A stretch of DNA of 64,000 bases from Uranotaenia lowii (lineage: Eukaryota; Arthropoda; Insecta; Diptera; Culicidae): assembly GCF_029784155.1 (NCBI RefSeq), contig NC_073692.1, forward strand, positions 235,370,503 through 235,434,502, read 5' to 3'. The translations under genes were made by a program, and so were the position numbers. Below, one piece after another: positions 11,923-22,990 of the stretch. The stretch's first letter is position 1; each line of letters starts with the position of its first letter. The notes beneath the pieces are model-generated. The model saw only the letters and a list, made by a program, of their open reading frames with translations. It did not search any database and had not been told where the DNA came from.

Positions 11923-12830
11923 TGTCCAAACCTACATTTTTGGGAATGGTTGGCGGTGGCATATATTCAGATAGCGTTTCAGGATATTCGCTGATGTTGA
12001 AGCTTATTTCAAATGTATCTGCTAGATGGTTGGCTATTGTTTTCGGATCATCAGTGAATTTCCCTTCGATTGACATTCTTCTCGTTCTATTCGCTTTTCG
12101 TCCAGTGATTTTACTAAATCTTTGCCACATTTCTGAAACCGGGGTACTTGGATTAAAAGAACTGCAAAATTCACTCCACGAGTCCGTTTTGCCTTTCTCT
12201 ACAGCTGATCTCGCTTCTGATCTGGCTTTTTTAAAATCATTTTTTCGGGCCTCCCACTCACTTGCTGTTTTATCAGTTTTCCGTAGTATTTTCCATTTAT
12301 CTTTCCGGTTTTGAATCAGCTTACCAATTTCATCTGTCCACCATGGAGCAAACTTAGATGAAGTGTTTCCAGTCGTTCGCGGTATAGACCGTTTAGCAGT
12401 TTGAAAAATGGTTTGGGTTATGTTTTCAACATTTGGGTTTGAGATTGTAAGAAGTTCGTCGCCTATTTCTTGGGAGTAATTTTCCCAATTGGCCTCTTTT
12501 AGCTTCCATTTTTTTACAACAGGAACTGGGGGACAAGTGCTGTCTAGTTCAACTTTTATGGGAAGGTGATCACTGTTGCTAGGGTCAGATAGAGGGGACC
12601 ATTTGAATTTGCTTATGATATTAGTTGAAGCGAAAGTAATGTCAATTGCAGTATCCTGTTGATTTTGATTGGGACTGAATCTGGTTTTGGATCCGTCATT
12701 TAGCGGTGCCATTTCATGATCAGCAGCCCACCTGGCGACAGTTTCACCCATGTTGTTCGTGAAATTGTCCCAGGTGGCGTGTCGACTATTGAAATCTCCT
12801 CCAACAAGGTATGGGGGGGGGGGGAGAGAT
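11906..12830 (-). pseudogene. LINE ORF2: C-terminal half of APE-type endonuclease and linker
   Basis: This frame begins inside the G12 run at 12813-12824 and reads GGDFNSRHATWDN, then DITFAS and SDHLPI, which are the catalytic GDFN and SDH signatures of APE-type LINE endonucleases. A charged linker follows (KLKEANWENYS..., KRSIPRTTG...), as is usual between endonuclease and RT. It is out of frame with the N-terminal half because of the length of the homopolymer run. Confidence 0.85.
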
Positions 12831-13836
12831 TGGACATCAGATCTCTCAACGCCCTGTTCGCTGTGTTGTAATAGCCTGACTTAAAATGGTTGTAAATACA
12901 GATCAAGGTTACTTTCACTGGGGAAAGTAGCCTGACTGCTACCGCTGGGATTCCCGTCTCTACTTCAATCGGTTCATGTGGCGCCTCTTTCAAAATACAC
13001 ATGACAGCTGGACCTTTCCTTCTTCCCGGACAAAATTTGGATGTGTACATACAGTAATTTTTTGTCAGCAGAGCGCTGTAGATGTCTGTCATGGTCTCCT
13101 GTAGCATGATACAAATTGGTAACTTACCCCAGATCATCCGAGTTAGTTCAGCCTCGTTACACCAGAAACCACGAACATTCCATTGGAGGACAAGAAACTG
13201 TCCCCGGGAACGAACGGGTCGTGGTCGTGATACTTGCGTGGGTGTTGGGTTTCTGGGAACAGGTCCTCTGCTCGTACCTTCGCCGGGATCCCATCTGGGT
13301 GTCGATGTCGTGTGGATGTGTCGTACTGTCAGTTGGTTCATGTTCAGTGGACGAAGCAGAGTGGGGAATGACCTGGGGAGTTGAATCGCATTTGAAACTG
13401 TTCGCAATGATGATATTGAGGAACTTACCCGTAAGTGTCCCGGGTGCCCCCGTACGACATGCTTCCAACGCACATCTGGCGTCCCAGGATCATGTTGGGC
13501 TGCCGACGGGGGGCGAATGCTTTGGGACAACGTTGCCCCCACCGAGGGAGTGGAGGTCGGATCACCTTCAACAGGTATGAGGATAGCGTCCTGGATGGTT
13601 ACCGATCGCTGCCACATATTACCAAGGAACTGATGCTCAAGTCCCTCGAACCTCGGGTGGGGTGGAATCTCCTCCCAGAAGAAGCAGGCAAAACTACAAA
13701 TAAAGCCGCCCCTGCAGCTAAGGGAAAGTTTTTTCGTAGCTAAACCGAGCCAGAATGATACTACTACCACCACCAATACTCCCACCGCACCGCCCAAAAT
13801 CACACCAACTGCAACACAACCTGCATCCACAAACAA
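12800..13836 (-). pseudogene. LINE ORF2: N-terminal region and first half of APE endonuclease
   Basis: The reading frame covers a proline/serine-rich leader and then FLVLQWNVRGFW (the QWN metal-binding start of an APE-type nuclease) and IMLQETM (catalytic glutamate). The domain continues past the homopolymer run only in another frame. The open frame extends to 12700 in the wrong frame and should not be read as protein there. The apparent N-terminal hydrophobic stretch lies at the truncation edge and is probably not native. Confidence 0.8.
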
Positions 13837-13841
13837 AAGCC

Positions 13842-16800
13842 AGAATCTGAAATCTGAATCTGAAATCTGAATCTGAAATCTGAATCTGAAATCTGAATCT
13901 GAAATCTGAATCTGAAATCTGAATCTGAAATCTGAATCTGAAATCTGAATCTGAAATCTGAATCTGAAATCTGAAATCTGAATCTGAAATCTGAATCTGA
14001 AATCTGAATCTGAAATCTGAATCTGAAATCTGAATCTGAATTCTGAATCTGAATTCTGAATCTGAAATCTGAATCTGAAATCTGAATCTGAAATCTGAAT
14101 CTGAAATCTGAATCTGAAATCTGAATCTGAAATCTGAAATCTGAATCTGAAATCTGAATCTGAAATCTGAATCTGAAATCTGAATCTGAAATCTGAATCT
14201 GAAATCTGAATCTGAAATCTGAATCTGAAATCTGAATCTGAAATCTGAATCTGAAATCTGAATCTGAAATCTGAATCTGAAATCTGAATCTGGAATCTGA
14301 ATCTGAAATCTGAATCTGAAATCTGAATCTGAAATCTGAATCTGAAATCTGAATCTGAAATCTGAATCTGAAATCTGAATCTGAAATCTGAATCTGAAAT
14401 CTGAATCTGAAATCTGAATCTGAAATCTGAATCTGAAATCTGAATCTGAAATCTGAAATCTGAATCTGAAATCTGAATCTGAAATCTGAATCTGAATTCT
14501 GAATCTGAAATCTGAATCTGAAATCTGAATCTGAAATCTGAATCTGAAATCTGAATCTGAAATCTGAATCTGAAATCTGAATCTGAAATCTGAATCTGAA
14601 ATCTGAAATCTGAATCTGAAATCTGAATCTGAAATCTGAATCTGAAATCTGAATCTGAAATCTGAATCTGAAATCTGAATCTGAAATCTGAATCTGAAAT
14701 CTGAATCTGAAATCTGAATCTGAAATCTGAATCTGAAATCTGAATCTGAAATCTGAATCTGAAATCTGAATCTGAAATCTGAATCTGGAATCTGAATCTG
14801 AAATCTGAATCTGAAATCTGAATCTGAAATCTGAATCTGAAATCTGAATCTGAAATCTGAATCTGAAATCTGAATCTGAAATCTGAATCTGAGATCTGAA
14901 TCTGAAATCTGAATCTGAAATCTGAATCTGAAATCTGAATCTGAAATCTGAATCTGAAATCTGAATCTGAAATCTGAATCTGAAATCTGAATCTGAAATC
15001 TGAATCTGAAATCTGAATCTGAAATCTGAATCTGAAATCTGAATCTGAAATCTGAATCTGAAATCTGAATCTGAAATCTAAATCTGAAATCTGAATCTGA
15101 AATCTAAATCTGAAATCTGAATCTGCAATCTGAATCTGAAATCTGAATCTGAAATCTGAATCTGAAATCTGAATCTGAAATCTGAATCTGAAATCTGAAT
15201 CTGAAATCTGAATCTGAAATCTGAATCTGAAATCTGAATCTGAAATCTGAATCTGAAATCTGAATCTGAAATCTGAATCTGAAATCTGAATCTGAAATCT
15301 GAATCTGAAATCTGAATCTGAAATCTGAATCTGAAATCTGAATCTGAAATCTGAATCTGAAATCTGAATCTGAAATCTGAATCTGAAATCTGAATCTGAA
15401 ATCTGAATCTGAAATCTGAATCTGAAATCTGAATCTGAAATCTGAATCTGAAATCTGAATCTGAAATCTGAATCTGAAATCTGAATCTGAAATCTGAATC
15501 TGAAATCTGAATCTGAAATCTGAATCTGAAATCTGAATCTGAAATCTGAATCTGAAATCTGAATCTGAAATCTGAATCTTAAATCTGAATCTGAAATCTG
15601 AAATCTGAATCTGAAATCTGAATCTGAAATCTGAATCTGAATTCTGAATCTGAAATCTGAATCTGAAATCTGAATCTGAAATCTGAATCTGAAATCTGAA
15701 TCTGAAATCTGAATCTGAAATCTGAATCTGAAATCTGAAATCTGAATCTGAAATCTGAATCTGAATCTGAAATCTGAATCTGAAATCTGAATCTGAAATC
15801 TGAATCTGAAATCTGAATCTGAAATCTGAATCTGAAATCTGAATCTGAAATCTGAATCTGGAATCTGAATCTGAAATCTGAATCTGAAATCTGAATCTGA
15901 AATCTGAATCTGAAATCTGAATCTGAAATCTGAATCTGAAATCTGAATCTGAAATCTGAATCTGAAATCTGAATCTGAAATCTGAATCTGAAATCTGAAT
16001 CTGAAATCTGAAATCTGAATCTGAAATCTGAATCTGAAATCTGAATCTGAATTCTGAATCTGAAATCTGAATCTGAAATCTGAATCTGAAATCTGAATCT
16101 GAAATCTGAATCTGAAATCTGAAATCTGAATCTGAAATCTGAATCTGAAATCTGAATCTGAAATCTGAATCTGAAATCTGAATCTGAAATCTGAATCTGA
16201 AATCTGAATCTGAAATCTGAATCTGAAATCTGAATCTGAAATCTGAATCTGAAATCTGAATCTGAAATCTGAATCTGGAATCTGAATCTGAAATCTGAAT
16301 CTGAAATCTGAATCTGAAATCTGAATCTGAAATCTGAATCTGAAATCTGAATCTGAAATCTGAATCTGAAATCTGAATCTGAAATCTGAATCTGAAATCT
16401 GAATCTGAAATCTGAATCTGAAATCTGAATCTGAAATCTGAATCTGAAATCTGAATCTGAAATCTGAATCTGAAATCTAAATCTGAAATCTGAATCTGAA
16501 ATCTAAATCTGAAATCTGAATCTGCAATCTGAATCTGAAATCTGAATCTGAAATCTGAATCTGAAATCTGAATCTGAAATCTGAATCTGAAATCTGAATC
16601 TGAAATCTGAATCTGAAATCTGAATCTGAAATCTGAATCTGAAATCTGAATCTGAAATCTGAATCTGAAATCTGAATCTGAAATCTGAATCTGAAATCTG
16701 AATCTGAAATCTGAATCTGAAATCTGAATCTGAAATCTGAATCTGAAATCTGAATCTGAAATCTGAATCTGAAATCTGAATCTGAAATCTGAATCTGAAA

Positions 16801-17917
16801 TCTGAATCTGAAATCTGAATCTGAAATCAGAATCTGAAATCTGAATCTGAAATCTGAATCTGAAATCTGAATCTGAAATCTGAATCTGAAATCTGAATCT
16901 GAAATCTGAATCTGAAATCTGAATCTGAAATCTGAATCTGAAATCTGAATCTGAAATCTGAATCTGAAATCTGAATCTGAAATCTGAATCTGAAATCTGA
17001 ATCTGAAATCTGAATCTGAAATCTGAATCTGAAATCTGAATCTGAAATCTGAATCTGAAATCTGAATCTGAAATCTGAATCTGAAATCTGAATCTGAAAT
17101 CTGAATCTGAAATCTGAATCTGAAATCTGAATCTGAAATCTGAATCTGAAATCTGAATCTGAAATCTGAATCTGAAATCTGAATCTGAAATCTGAATCTG
17201 AAATCTGAATCTGAAATCTGAATCTGAAATCTGAATCTGAAATCTGAATCTGAAATCTGAATCTGAAATCTGAATCTGAAATCTGAATCTGAAATCTGAA
17301 TCTGAAATCTGAATCTGAAATCTGAATCTGAAATCTGAATCTGAAATCTGAATCTGAAATCTGAATCTGAAATCTGAATCTGAAATCTGAATCTGAAATC
17401 TGAATCTGAAATCTGAATCTGAAATCTGAATCTGAAATCTGAATCTGAAATCTGAATCTGAAATCTGAATCTGAAATCTGAATCTGAAATCTGAATCTGA
17501 AATCTGAATCTGAAATCTGAATCTGAAATCTGAATCTGAAATCTGAATCTGAAATCTGAATCTGAAATCTGAATCTGAAATCTGAATCTGAAATCTGAAT
17601 CTGAAATCTGAATCTGAAATCTGAATCTGAAATCTGAATCTGAAATCTGAATCTGAAATCTGAATCTGAAATCTGAATCTGAAATCTGAATCTGAAATCT
17701 GAATCTGAAATCTGAATCTGAAATCTGAATCTGAAATCTGAATCTGAAATCTGAATCTGAAATCTGAATCTGAAATCTGAATCTGAAATCTGAATCTGAA
17801 ATCTGAATCTGAAATCTGAATCTGAAATCTGAATCTGAAATCTGAATCTGAAATCTGAATCTGAAATCTGAATCTGAAATCTGAATCTGAAATCTGAATC
17901 TGAAATCTGAATCTGAA
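13842..17917. repeat. 13-bp satellite (TCTGAATCTGAAA)n, main block (~4.1 kb)
   Basis: About 310 units of the same 13-bp satellite as at 9041-9536. The second half (16480-17910) is very homogeneous; the first half carries recurrent variants: a missing half-unit (GAAATCTGAAATCTG, for example near 13970, 14133, 14451, 14600, 15597, 15733, 16008 and 16120), GAATTCTG (near 14038, 14051, 14493, 15637 and 16048) and CTGGAATC (near 14289, 14784, 15859 and 16274). A cluster with two AAATCTAAATC units and one CTGCAATC at about 15078-15127 recurs 1.4 kb downstream at about 16478-16527. The 481-codon minus-strand open frame (16477-17922) is an artefact. Confidence 0.96.
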
Positions 17918-19050
17918 GTCAACCCAAAAATCTGAGAAATTTACTCCGTGTTAAAAGTTTCAAAAATCCTGCGGAAGCGTTCTGGAGTTTCAATGTATCT
18001 TGCTCATGGGTGTGAGTATGTCCAAAATTCATGCATTGATTCATATTTCCAAATAGCATAAAACTTTCCGAAATGTTATACCCTAGTACGTTTTCAGCTC
18101 ATCTCGGCAGCAAACCCAGTCATCTTTATGATGTGTAAAGTTTGAGTAAATGCAATTACAGATCTTGAAAGATTTCGAACCCGGACAAACTTACGGAGCG
18201 AGCCTTTCGAGAGTATCATCGATATTTTATGATTCTGAAAAACTCCGATGAAAACTTTCCCTTTGGCATCGAATTGCCCTCTGTGAACTTTCTTTGAAAG
18301 TTTACTTTAGTTTGAGTCGAGTAATACCGATATTTTGATCAAAATATCACTTTTTTTTTTATTTGAAACCACGTTTCAAGATTCATAGAACTTGTGTGTA
18401 TTCAGCAATTTCATTTTTTTTACCGGAAGATAAAAAAAATTAAATTACTCCACCTTTGGTGACGAAAAATAACCTAATGTACTGCCTCAATTGTCTCTAA
18501 ACACAGAACCGAAACTAGAGCAACTCTGACACACCCTCACATACACGATCTCAACAAAAAAAAAAAAAACTTCACATATCCCTGTTGGTCGTCGAGGAGA
18601 AAATTAAAATTCTTTCAGTTGTGATTTTTACGATAGTGGCAGCAAATTTTATTCGCATGGATCGGTCGTAAAATTTTAGCGCACGATAGTTACAAAGCGA
18701 ATTTCTGTGTAAAACGACAGAGCAGGGACAGAGCAGGGATGCTGCCGCAGGGACAGAGCAGGGATGCCGGCCGCCGAGATGCAGCAACTATTGTCAAGCT
18801 TCAACAAACTGCATGCACTGCCAGGGCAAGTGGGGGTGTGGTATAACTGTCAGTGAATTTTCCAGAAGTATCACAAGACCAAACACTTTTAACATTTTGG
18901 TTGAAAGCCACAGCAACAGTGGGCCAAAAGGGTGAGATTAAAATAAAGACTAACCGAAAAAAACTCTATAAAAACAAAAGATACAGAAAATATCTAAAAC
19001 AATGTATGATTAATTTGATGTAAACATAAACAAAAATTTCGAAAAATTGA
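17918..19050. other. Intergenic DNA with a short direct repeat
   Basis: No gene recognised. A ~20-bp direct repeat (AGGGACAGAGCAGGGATGC-like) occurs twice at about 18725-18771. T-rich and A-rich runs at 18350-18362 and 18557-18570 could be old retroposon tails. The ORF at 18572-18787 has no recognisable domain. Confidence 0.5.
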
Positions 19051-19147
19051 AGAGCGGTTGCCATGGACCGAATGAATTTTAGGAATTATGTGCATCAAGC
19101 TATGTCGTGAGACGGAAAACTATGAAAACAAAATAAATTAATAAATA
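19051..19147 (+). mobile_element. 3'-end scrap of the RTE-like LINE also seen at 24534-25164
   Basis: On the plus strand the frame reads AMDRMNFRNYVHQAMS followed by a stop (19108-19110) and an A-rich tail (AATAAATTAATAAATA). The minus-strand LINE fragment ending at 24534 has AMDRVNFRNYVRQVMS and a stop at the same place. This is therefore a severely 5'-truncated copy of the same family with only about 20 codons left. Confidence 0.7.
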
Positions 19148-19495
19148 TAAATTTATGAGTCAAACAAAACCAATTTAATCAATATGTAATAATGTGCAGA
19201 ACATCCACTTTTAATTACATTTTAAATGGGTACAATCGGATGAATTTAATTTCACTGTCGTGGCTCCACTATTATTATGAATCTCCATTCGAAGATTCAC
19301 TCAGCTTACAAGAATCAATCAATGGCTGGTTTTGTTTTGTTTGTTTTTCCTAGTGTTGCCAAAGTGACAACGTTGCCAAAGAAATTTGTGTTCAGGGTTG
19401 CCGAATACAATAATTATTTTGTTTTATTTTTTATTTTATTTATTTATTTATTTAACAATCTTTGCAGATGCTTCAAATTATTTACAGAGATTAAA

Positions 19496-20081
19496 CTAAC
19501 TTATCCTAGATTTAAACACAGATTTCGACAAATTAAAATCAAATTCACTAGCAGTTTCGTTGAATTTTGCACAACATACATCTAAAGGATTGTTCTGACC
19601 ATATAGAGTTCGTCAGTGAGAAAGTCTTAACAATTCCTGCGACCGGGTCGTTCTTAAAGGAGCATTAAACGGCAGGAGCGACAGCAATTCTGGACAATCG
19701 ACGTTATTCTGAATGATGTCGAAAATGAAGAAGCGTTGTAGGAAAACGCGCCTTGATTCCAGCGTCGGTAGATTTAGTAGTAAGCACCGTTGTTCGTAAG
19801 GCGGGAGCTCAAAACCGTTGTTCCATGGTAGCTGACGTGATGCGTATCTGACGAAGCATCGTTGTACTTTCTAGATTTTCTTTGATTGTACCGCCTGATA
19901 TGGTGCCCAAATTTGCACTCCAAATTCTAAAATGCTACGCACAAGAGCACAATACAACGATTTCAGACTATAGAAATCACTGTAATACTGCGTGTTCCGT
20001 CGTATGAAGCCAAGAACCGAAAAACCTTTGGCTACTGTCGTGGAAATATGCTGAGAAAAACTGAGCTTGCTGTCCAAAGTA
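19496..20081 (-). pseudogene. LINE relic: RT thumb and C-terminal domain
   Basis: After the inserted element the minus-strand frame continues with LDSKLSFSQHIS, GFIRRNTQYY, LKSLYCALVRSILEFG and IWAPYQ, the conserved C-terminal region of Jockey/CR1-type RTs. Further down, in another frame, TLYGQNNPLDVCCAKFN and FDFNLSKSVFKSRIS are readable and end with the stop at 19496. Several frameshifts, including between 19600 and 19870, make it non-functional. Confidence 0.8.
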
Positions 20082-20928
20082 GGGGAAAAGTTCATATAAC
20101 GCCCCATGTGGCTAATACGCGCCACTCTTGTTTTGAAGAATCTGAAACATTTTAAGCCGGCAAAATGTTACCAATTTATTTTAAATGCTGTGATTGGTCA
20201 TGGCAAGTATGAATTTTTCCTTAAAATGCCCCTGTGTCGTGATAATTTTACAATTTAGGTTTTTCTTCATTTCGATCTAAATTTTAAAACACTTTCAATA
20301 AGGTGTTACCAAGCAGAGAAACACGAATAAGACAATATTTTCAGACACATCGATAGAGGAGAATCTAAACTATGATTTTATGCGAAAAAATCATACTGAA
20401 CTCGTTAAGGTATGCTTTTTATGGGTATGTTCTATCACGGCCCATGCGCTCGTTATAACGCGCCAATCGTAGTAGGCTGAAAATAGCATTAATTTTTCAA
20501 AAAGGCCAATTTTCATTGAAAATGAACGAAAAGTCCATATTTTGAACGTTAATTCAGCCCAAAAAATCTAATTTTCATTTTTTCTTAAATTTCTATTAGT
20601 CCATTTTGATTTTCTTTTCAGTCAAAGTGTCTGTAAGTATTGGTGTGTTTTTGGTCTTCGGCGGCTCTCGGGTGTGTTCGGCTGCTAGGCGCGTATTGAA
20701 TACACAGCGGCGCGTATTCGCAACACAGTTTTGTTCTGTGGCTTTGAATATGGTTTTAAAAAATCAAGTTTTTGAAGAAACTGTTGCAATTTGAGTAATG
20801 AAAAATCAAAGGCATTCGTAGAAAACACTTTTCTTCAACGATTACACCCATTTTTAACACAATTTGTACGTAGAATACATAGAAAATCAGCGATTCGCTT
20901 AGGTGGCGCATAATAGGGCATGTTCCCC
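20082..20928. mobile_element. TA-flanked GGGGAA...TTCCCC inverted-repeat element inside the LINE
   Basis: The left end reads GGGGAAAAGTTCATATAACG and the right end, read inward on the minus strand, reads GGGGAACATGCCCTATTATG. It is flanked by TA on both sides (20080-20081 and 20929-20930). Removing the element and one TA rejoins the LINE reading frame through the conserved DLxxxLDSKL motif, so the borders are certain. Subterminal motifs resemble TATAACGCGCC / GGCGCATAATA. No transposase is present. Its ends resemble those of the element at 62942-63965. Confidence 0.9.
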
Positions 20929-20930
20929 TA

Positions 20931-21517
20931 ATATCAAGGTCCTTGACGACCGATATGCGGTTCAGGAGAGTCGTTGACATATTGTACTCAAAACTAATAG
21001 GCCTTCGTTGTCGAGTGAACGTAATGGTAGTACATTTGGTTATGTTGGGAGCTATACCGTTCTGATTACACCAAGTGAGAAGACAGTCAATGTCCTTTTG
21101 GAGAGCGCAGTAATCGACTAACGAGGAGATTGTTCGGAAAATTTTGAGATCATCGTCGTACATCAGTTTTTCCGACTCAAGAATAGTATTCAAATCGTTA
21201 ATAAAGAGGAGAAATATCAGAGGTCCCAGATGACTCCCCTGGGACACTCCCGAGATTATTTAAAACGGAGACGAGTTAACAAAGCCCAGTCGTACAAAAG
21301 CAGTTCGACCTACGAGGTACGAGTTAATCCAGTTGCAGAGCCAGTCCGGAAACCCCAATCACTGCATTTTTTCTTTAGCCAAATCATGCGGTACCTTATC
21401 GAAGGCTTTACTCAGGTCTACATATACGGCATCGACTTGTTTACGTTTATCTAGCCTGCCAACTAATTTCAACACGTACGTCATGAGATTGGTAATCGTT
21501 GATCTACATTCCAACAT
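20931..21517 (-). pseudogene. LINE relic: RT palm region with mutated YADD
   Basis: Contains SQGSHLGPLIFLLFINDL (motif B) and, where YADD is expected, YDDDLKIF (alanine lost), followed by the thumb region CNQNGIAPNITKCTTITFTRQR. The region between the fingers and motif B (21250-21517) is frameshifted. The segment ends at the TA target of the DNA element at 20929-20930, within the VVKDLDI motif, and the frame resumes on the other side at 20081. Confidence 0.85.
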
Positions 21518-22007
21518 CTACAACACATCGTAAACGAGGCTCTCAAAAACTTTTGTAAAGCAGCTCAGAATTGAAATTCCTCCATAATTTTCTGCTCTAT
21601 TCATGTTTCCTGCTTTATGAATTGGGGTTATCGAGGCAATTTTCCAGGTCCTAGGAAATACAGCCTCCTCCAACGATTTGTTGAAGATGATCGAAATTAG
21701 TGCGGAAAGAGAAGCAGCACATTTTTTAACCAAGAGTGGTGGAATGCCGTCCGGTCCAGGTCCTTTCGATTCATCCAGTGCAGCCATCTTACGAAAAACA
21801 TCATTCGAGAAAAATCTTAGCATACCCAGGTTGAAATCGTGACTCTACAAACTGCTCAAGTATGATTCAGACAAAGGTGGTGAGTTATTACTTAACACGC
21901 TCTGAAAGAAAGACGAGAATAGATTTGCAGCAGCATACGGTGTCTGGCGGTGGTATTGTTGAAGCTGATGACTTGAGGTACTCCCTGGTTACCCTTCCGT
22001 TGTCTTA
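21518..22007 (-). pseudogene. LINE relic: RT fingers region
   Basis: Minus-strand frame with AANLFSSFFQSVLS (end of the linker), then KGPGPDGIPPLLVKK, FPRTWKIASITPIHKAG and NYGGISILSCFTKVFE, which are the N-terminal motifs of LINE RTs. The canonical arginine of the NYRGI motif is replaced by glycine. Frames change between segments, so this is a pseudogene. Homology to the better-preserved LINE at 28146-30896 is clear (KGPGPDGIPPLLLKN there). Confidence 0.85.
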
Positions 22008-22990
22008 TAACGGGTGTTAAAAAAAAATGAGAATTTTTTCAATCACATATAAAAAAATTTTTTTTCATCGATTTCAGTATTTTTTAATTATAACATAATG
22101 TATTTTCTTCAAAAAAAATGTCAGTGAATGTTTGAGTAAGGGCCGTGGTCTGATGTTCGACGCAACTTTGTCGCGGTGCTCTCACAAGAACGTTGTACGG
22201 CACTTACGTCCATTTTTCGAATACAATTCCGGATTCTTGTAGTCAGTTGCTTCGTGTACTTGGCCCTCCAATTGTTTTGATACACTAGGGCACTGAGTGA
22301 CCCAAAGAAATCCTCTATTGGGCGGCACTGGGGCAAGTTTGTTGGGTTATGATCTTTCGGCACGAACGGTATCTTTTTCTCCTCAAGGTACGCCAGCCAG
22401 CCAGAACGAAGGACGTCCCGCGGTATTTTTTGGTCATCCACCGACACTGTGATTCAACCGTCTCAATCTTGCTCCTCCGTGTACTCCGGCGACCTCGTCT
22501 TCTTCCTGCAGACGGTTCCTTCCATCTTGAGGGTACGATGGATCAATACGTGGGAGCAGCCATATTTCCGACCGGCGTCACGCAGGCTGGTTGCGTCCTT
22601 GTTGTCAAACAGCTTCTTTAATGATGTCTTCCTCTGCTTCGTCATTATCGTCACCGGACGACCACTTCCGACCTTCCGCTCTACGTTCAGGGAACACAGG
22701 ATACGATATACCGTACTGACAGGTACATTTTCTTCCTTAAAATGTGCCACCGTGAACTTTTTTCCTTGATGGAAATGCGTTTCGTAGAACCGTACAATGC
22801 GTTCGCGGAGCACGTGCTGTTTCGACGCCATCTTTGCTTTGACTAAATTCAAACTAGCAAAACCAAACACGCCTACTGTTTCTAGGGAGCCCAAAGAGCA
22901 ATTTTCTTGGAGAAAGAAAATTTTACGCTCTTTATTTGAGTTACTGAAAGGTATTGAAAACATTCTCATTTTTTATTTAACACCCGTTAT
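22008..22990 (-). mobile_element. Tc1/mariner-type transposon, internally deleted
   Basis: The termini are inverted repeats: left AACGGGTGTTAAAAAAAAAT, right (inward) AACGGGTGTTAAATAAAAAA, and the similarity continues through ATGAGAATNTTTTCAAT. TA lies at both ends (TATAACGGG / CCCGTTATA), consistent with TA target duplication. At 0.98 kb it is shorter than the usual ~1.3 kb, because the catalytic core is missing (see the transposase entry). Confidence 0.88.
22121..22831 (-). pseudogene. Mariner-like transposase, catalytic centre deleted
   Basis: The likely start is the methionine of MASKQHVLRERIVRFYE (22831), just inside the terminal repeat. The N-terminal paired-type helix-turn-helix regions follow (FKEENVPVSTVYRIL; GRKYGCSHVLIHRTL, with the GRP linker SGRPVTI between). 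A frameshift lies near 22450 after SPEYTEEQ. The sequence then jumps from about the point where the first catalytic aspartate should be to WLAYLEEKKIPFVPKD and LPQCRPIEDFFG, the region around the third catalytic acidic residue. The part with the second aspartate is lost. The C-terminus ends DHGPYSNIH and a stop. The copy cannot be active but keeps both terminal repeats. Confidence 0.85.

Larger units (their letters stand above)
9537..13841 (-). mobile_element. I-type non-LTR retrotransposon, 5'-truncated, inserted in satellite
   Basis: A minus-strand LINE with endonuclease, reverse transcriptase and RNase H, ending in a poly-A tail (T-run 9537-9552) with an AATAAA-type signal just inside it (about 9560-9566). 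No gag-like ORF1 is present: the 5' end stops at about 13841 against the 13-bp satellite, which is typical of 5' truncation during target-primed reverse transcription. An RNase H domain downstream of the RT is a feature of the I, LOA, R1 and Outcast groups; the RT resembles the I group most. Because the target is itself repetitive, the target duplication cannot be read. The ORF is broken by at least three frameshifts. Confidence 0.9.
19425..22007 (-). mobile_element. Jockey/CR1-type non-LTR retrotransposon relic with nested insertion
   Basis: Minus-strand LINE. The 3' end is a (TTTA)n-type tail (AAATA repeats on the minus strand) at about 19425-19456; the ORF ends at 19496. Homologous segments appear in order from 22007 leftward: linker, RT, C-terminal domain. 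An 847-bp DNA element interrupts it at 20082-20928. Its upper end stops at the mariner copy (22008-22990); beyond that no LINE sequence continues, so the LINE was truncated there or the mariner landed at its edge. It has no RNase H, in contrast to the LINE at 9537-13841. Confidence 0.85.

Noticed and set aside
13082..13743. Plus-strand ORFs of 100-154 codons
   Set aside because: Antisense shadows of the LINE ORF2 N-terminal region, which carries the endonuclease motifs on the minus strand.
16477..17922. 481-codon frame of a 13-residue repeat
   Set aside because: Produced by the 13-bp satellite; the period of 39 bp equals 13 codons and no stop happens to occur in the homogeneous part.
18700..18716. 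Another CACAG-type terminus at TTCTGTGTA
   Set aside because: Only the CTGTG-TA core matches. The AAA following CACAG(C/T) is absent and there are no subterminal repeats.
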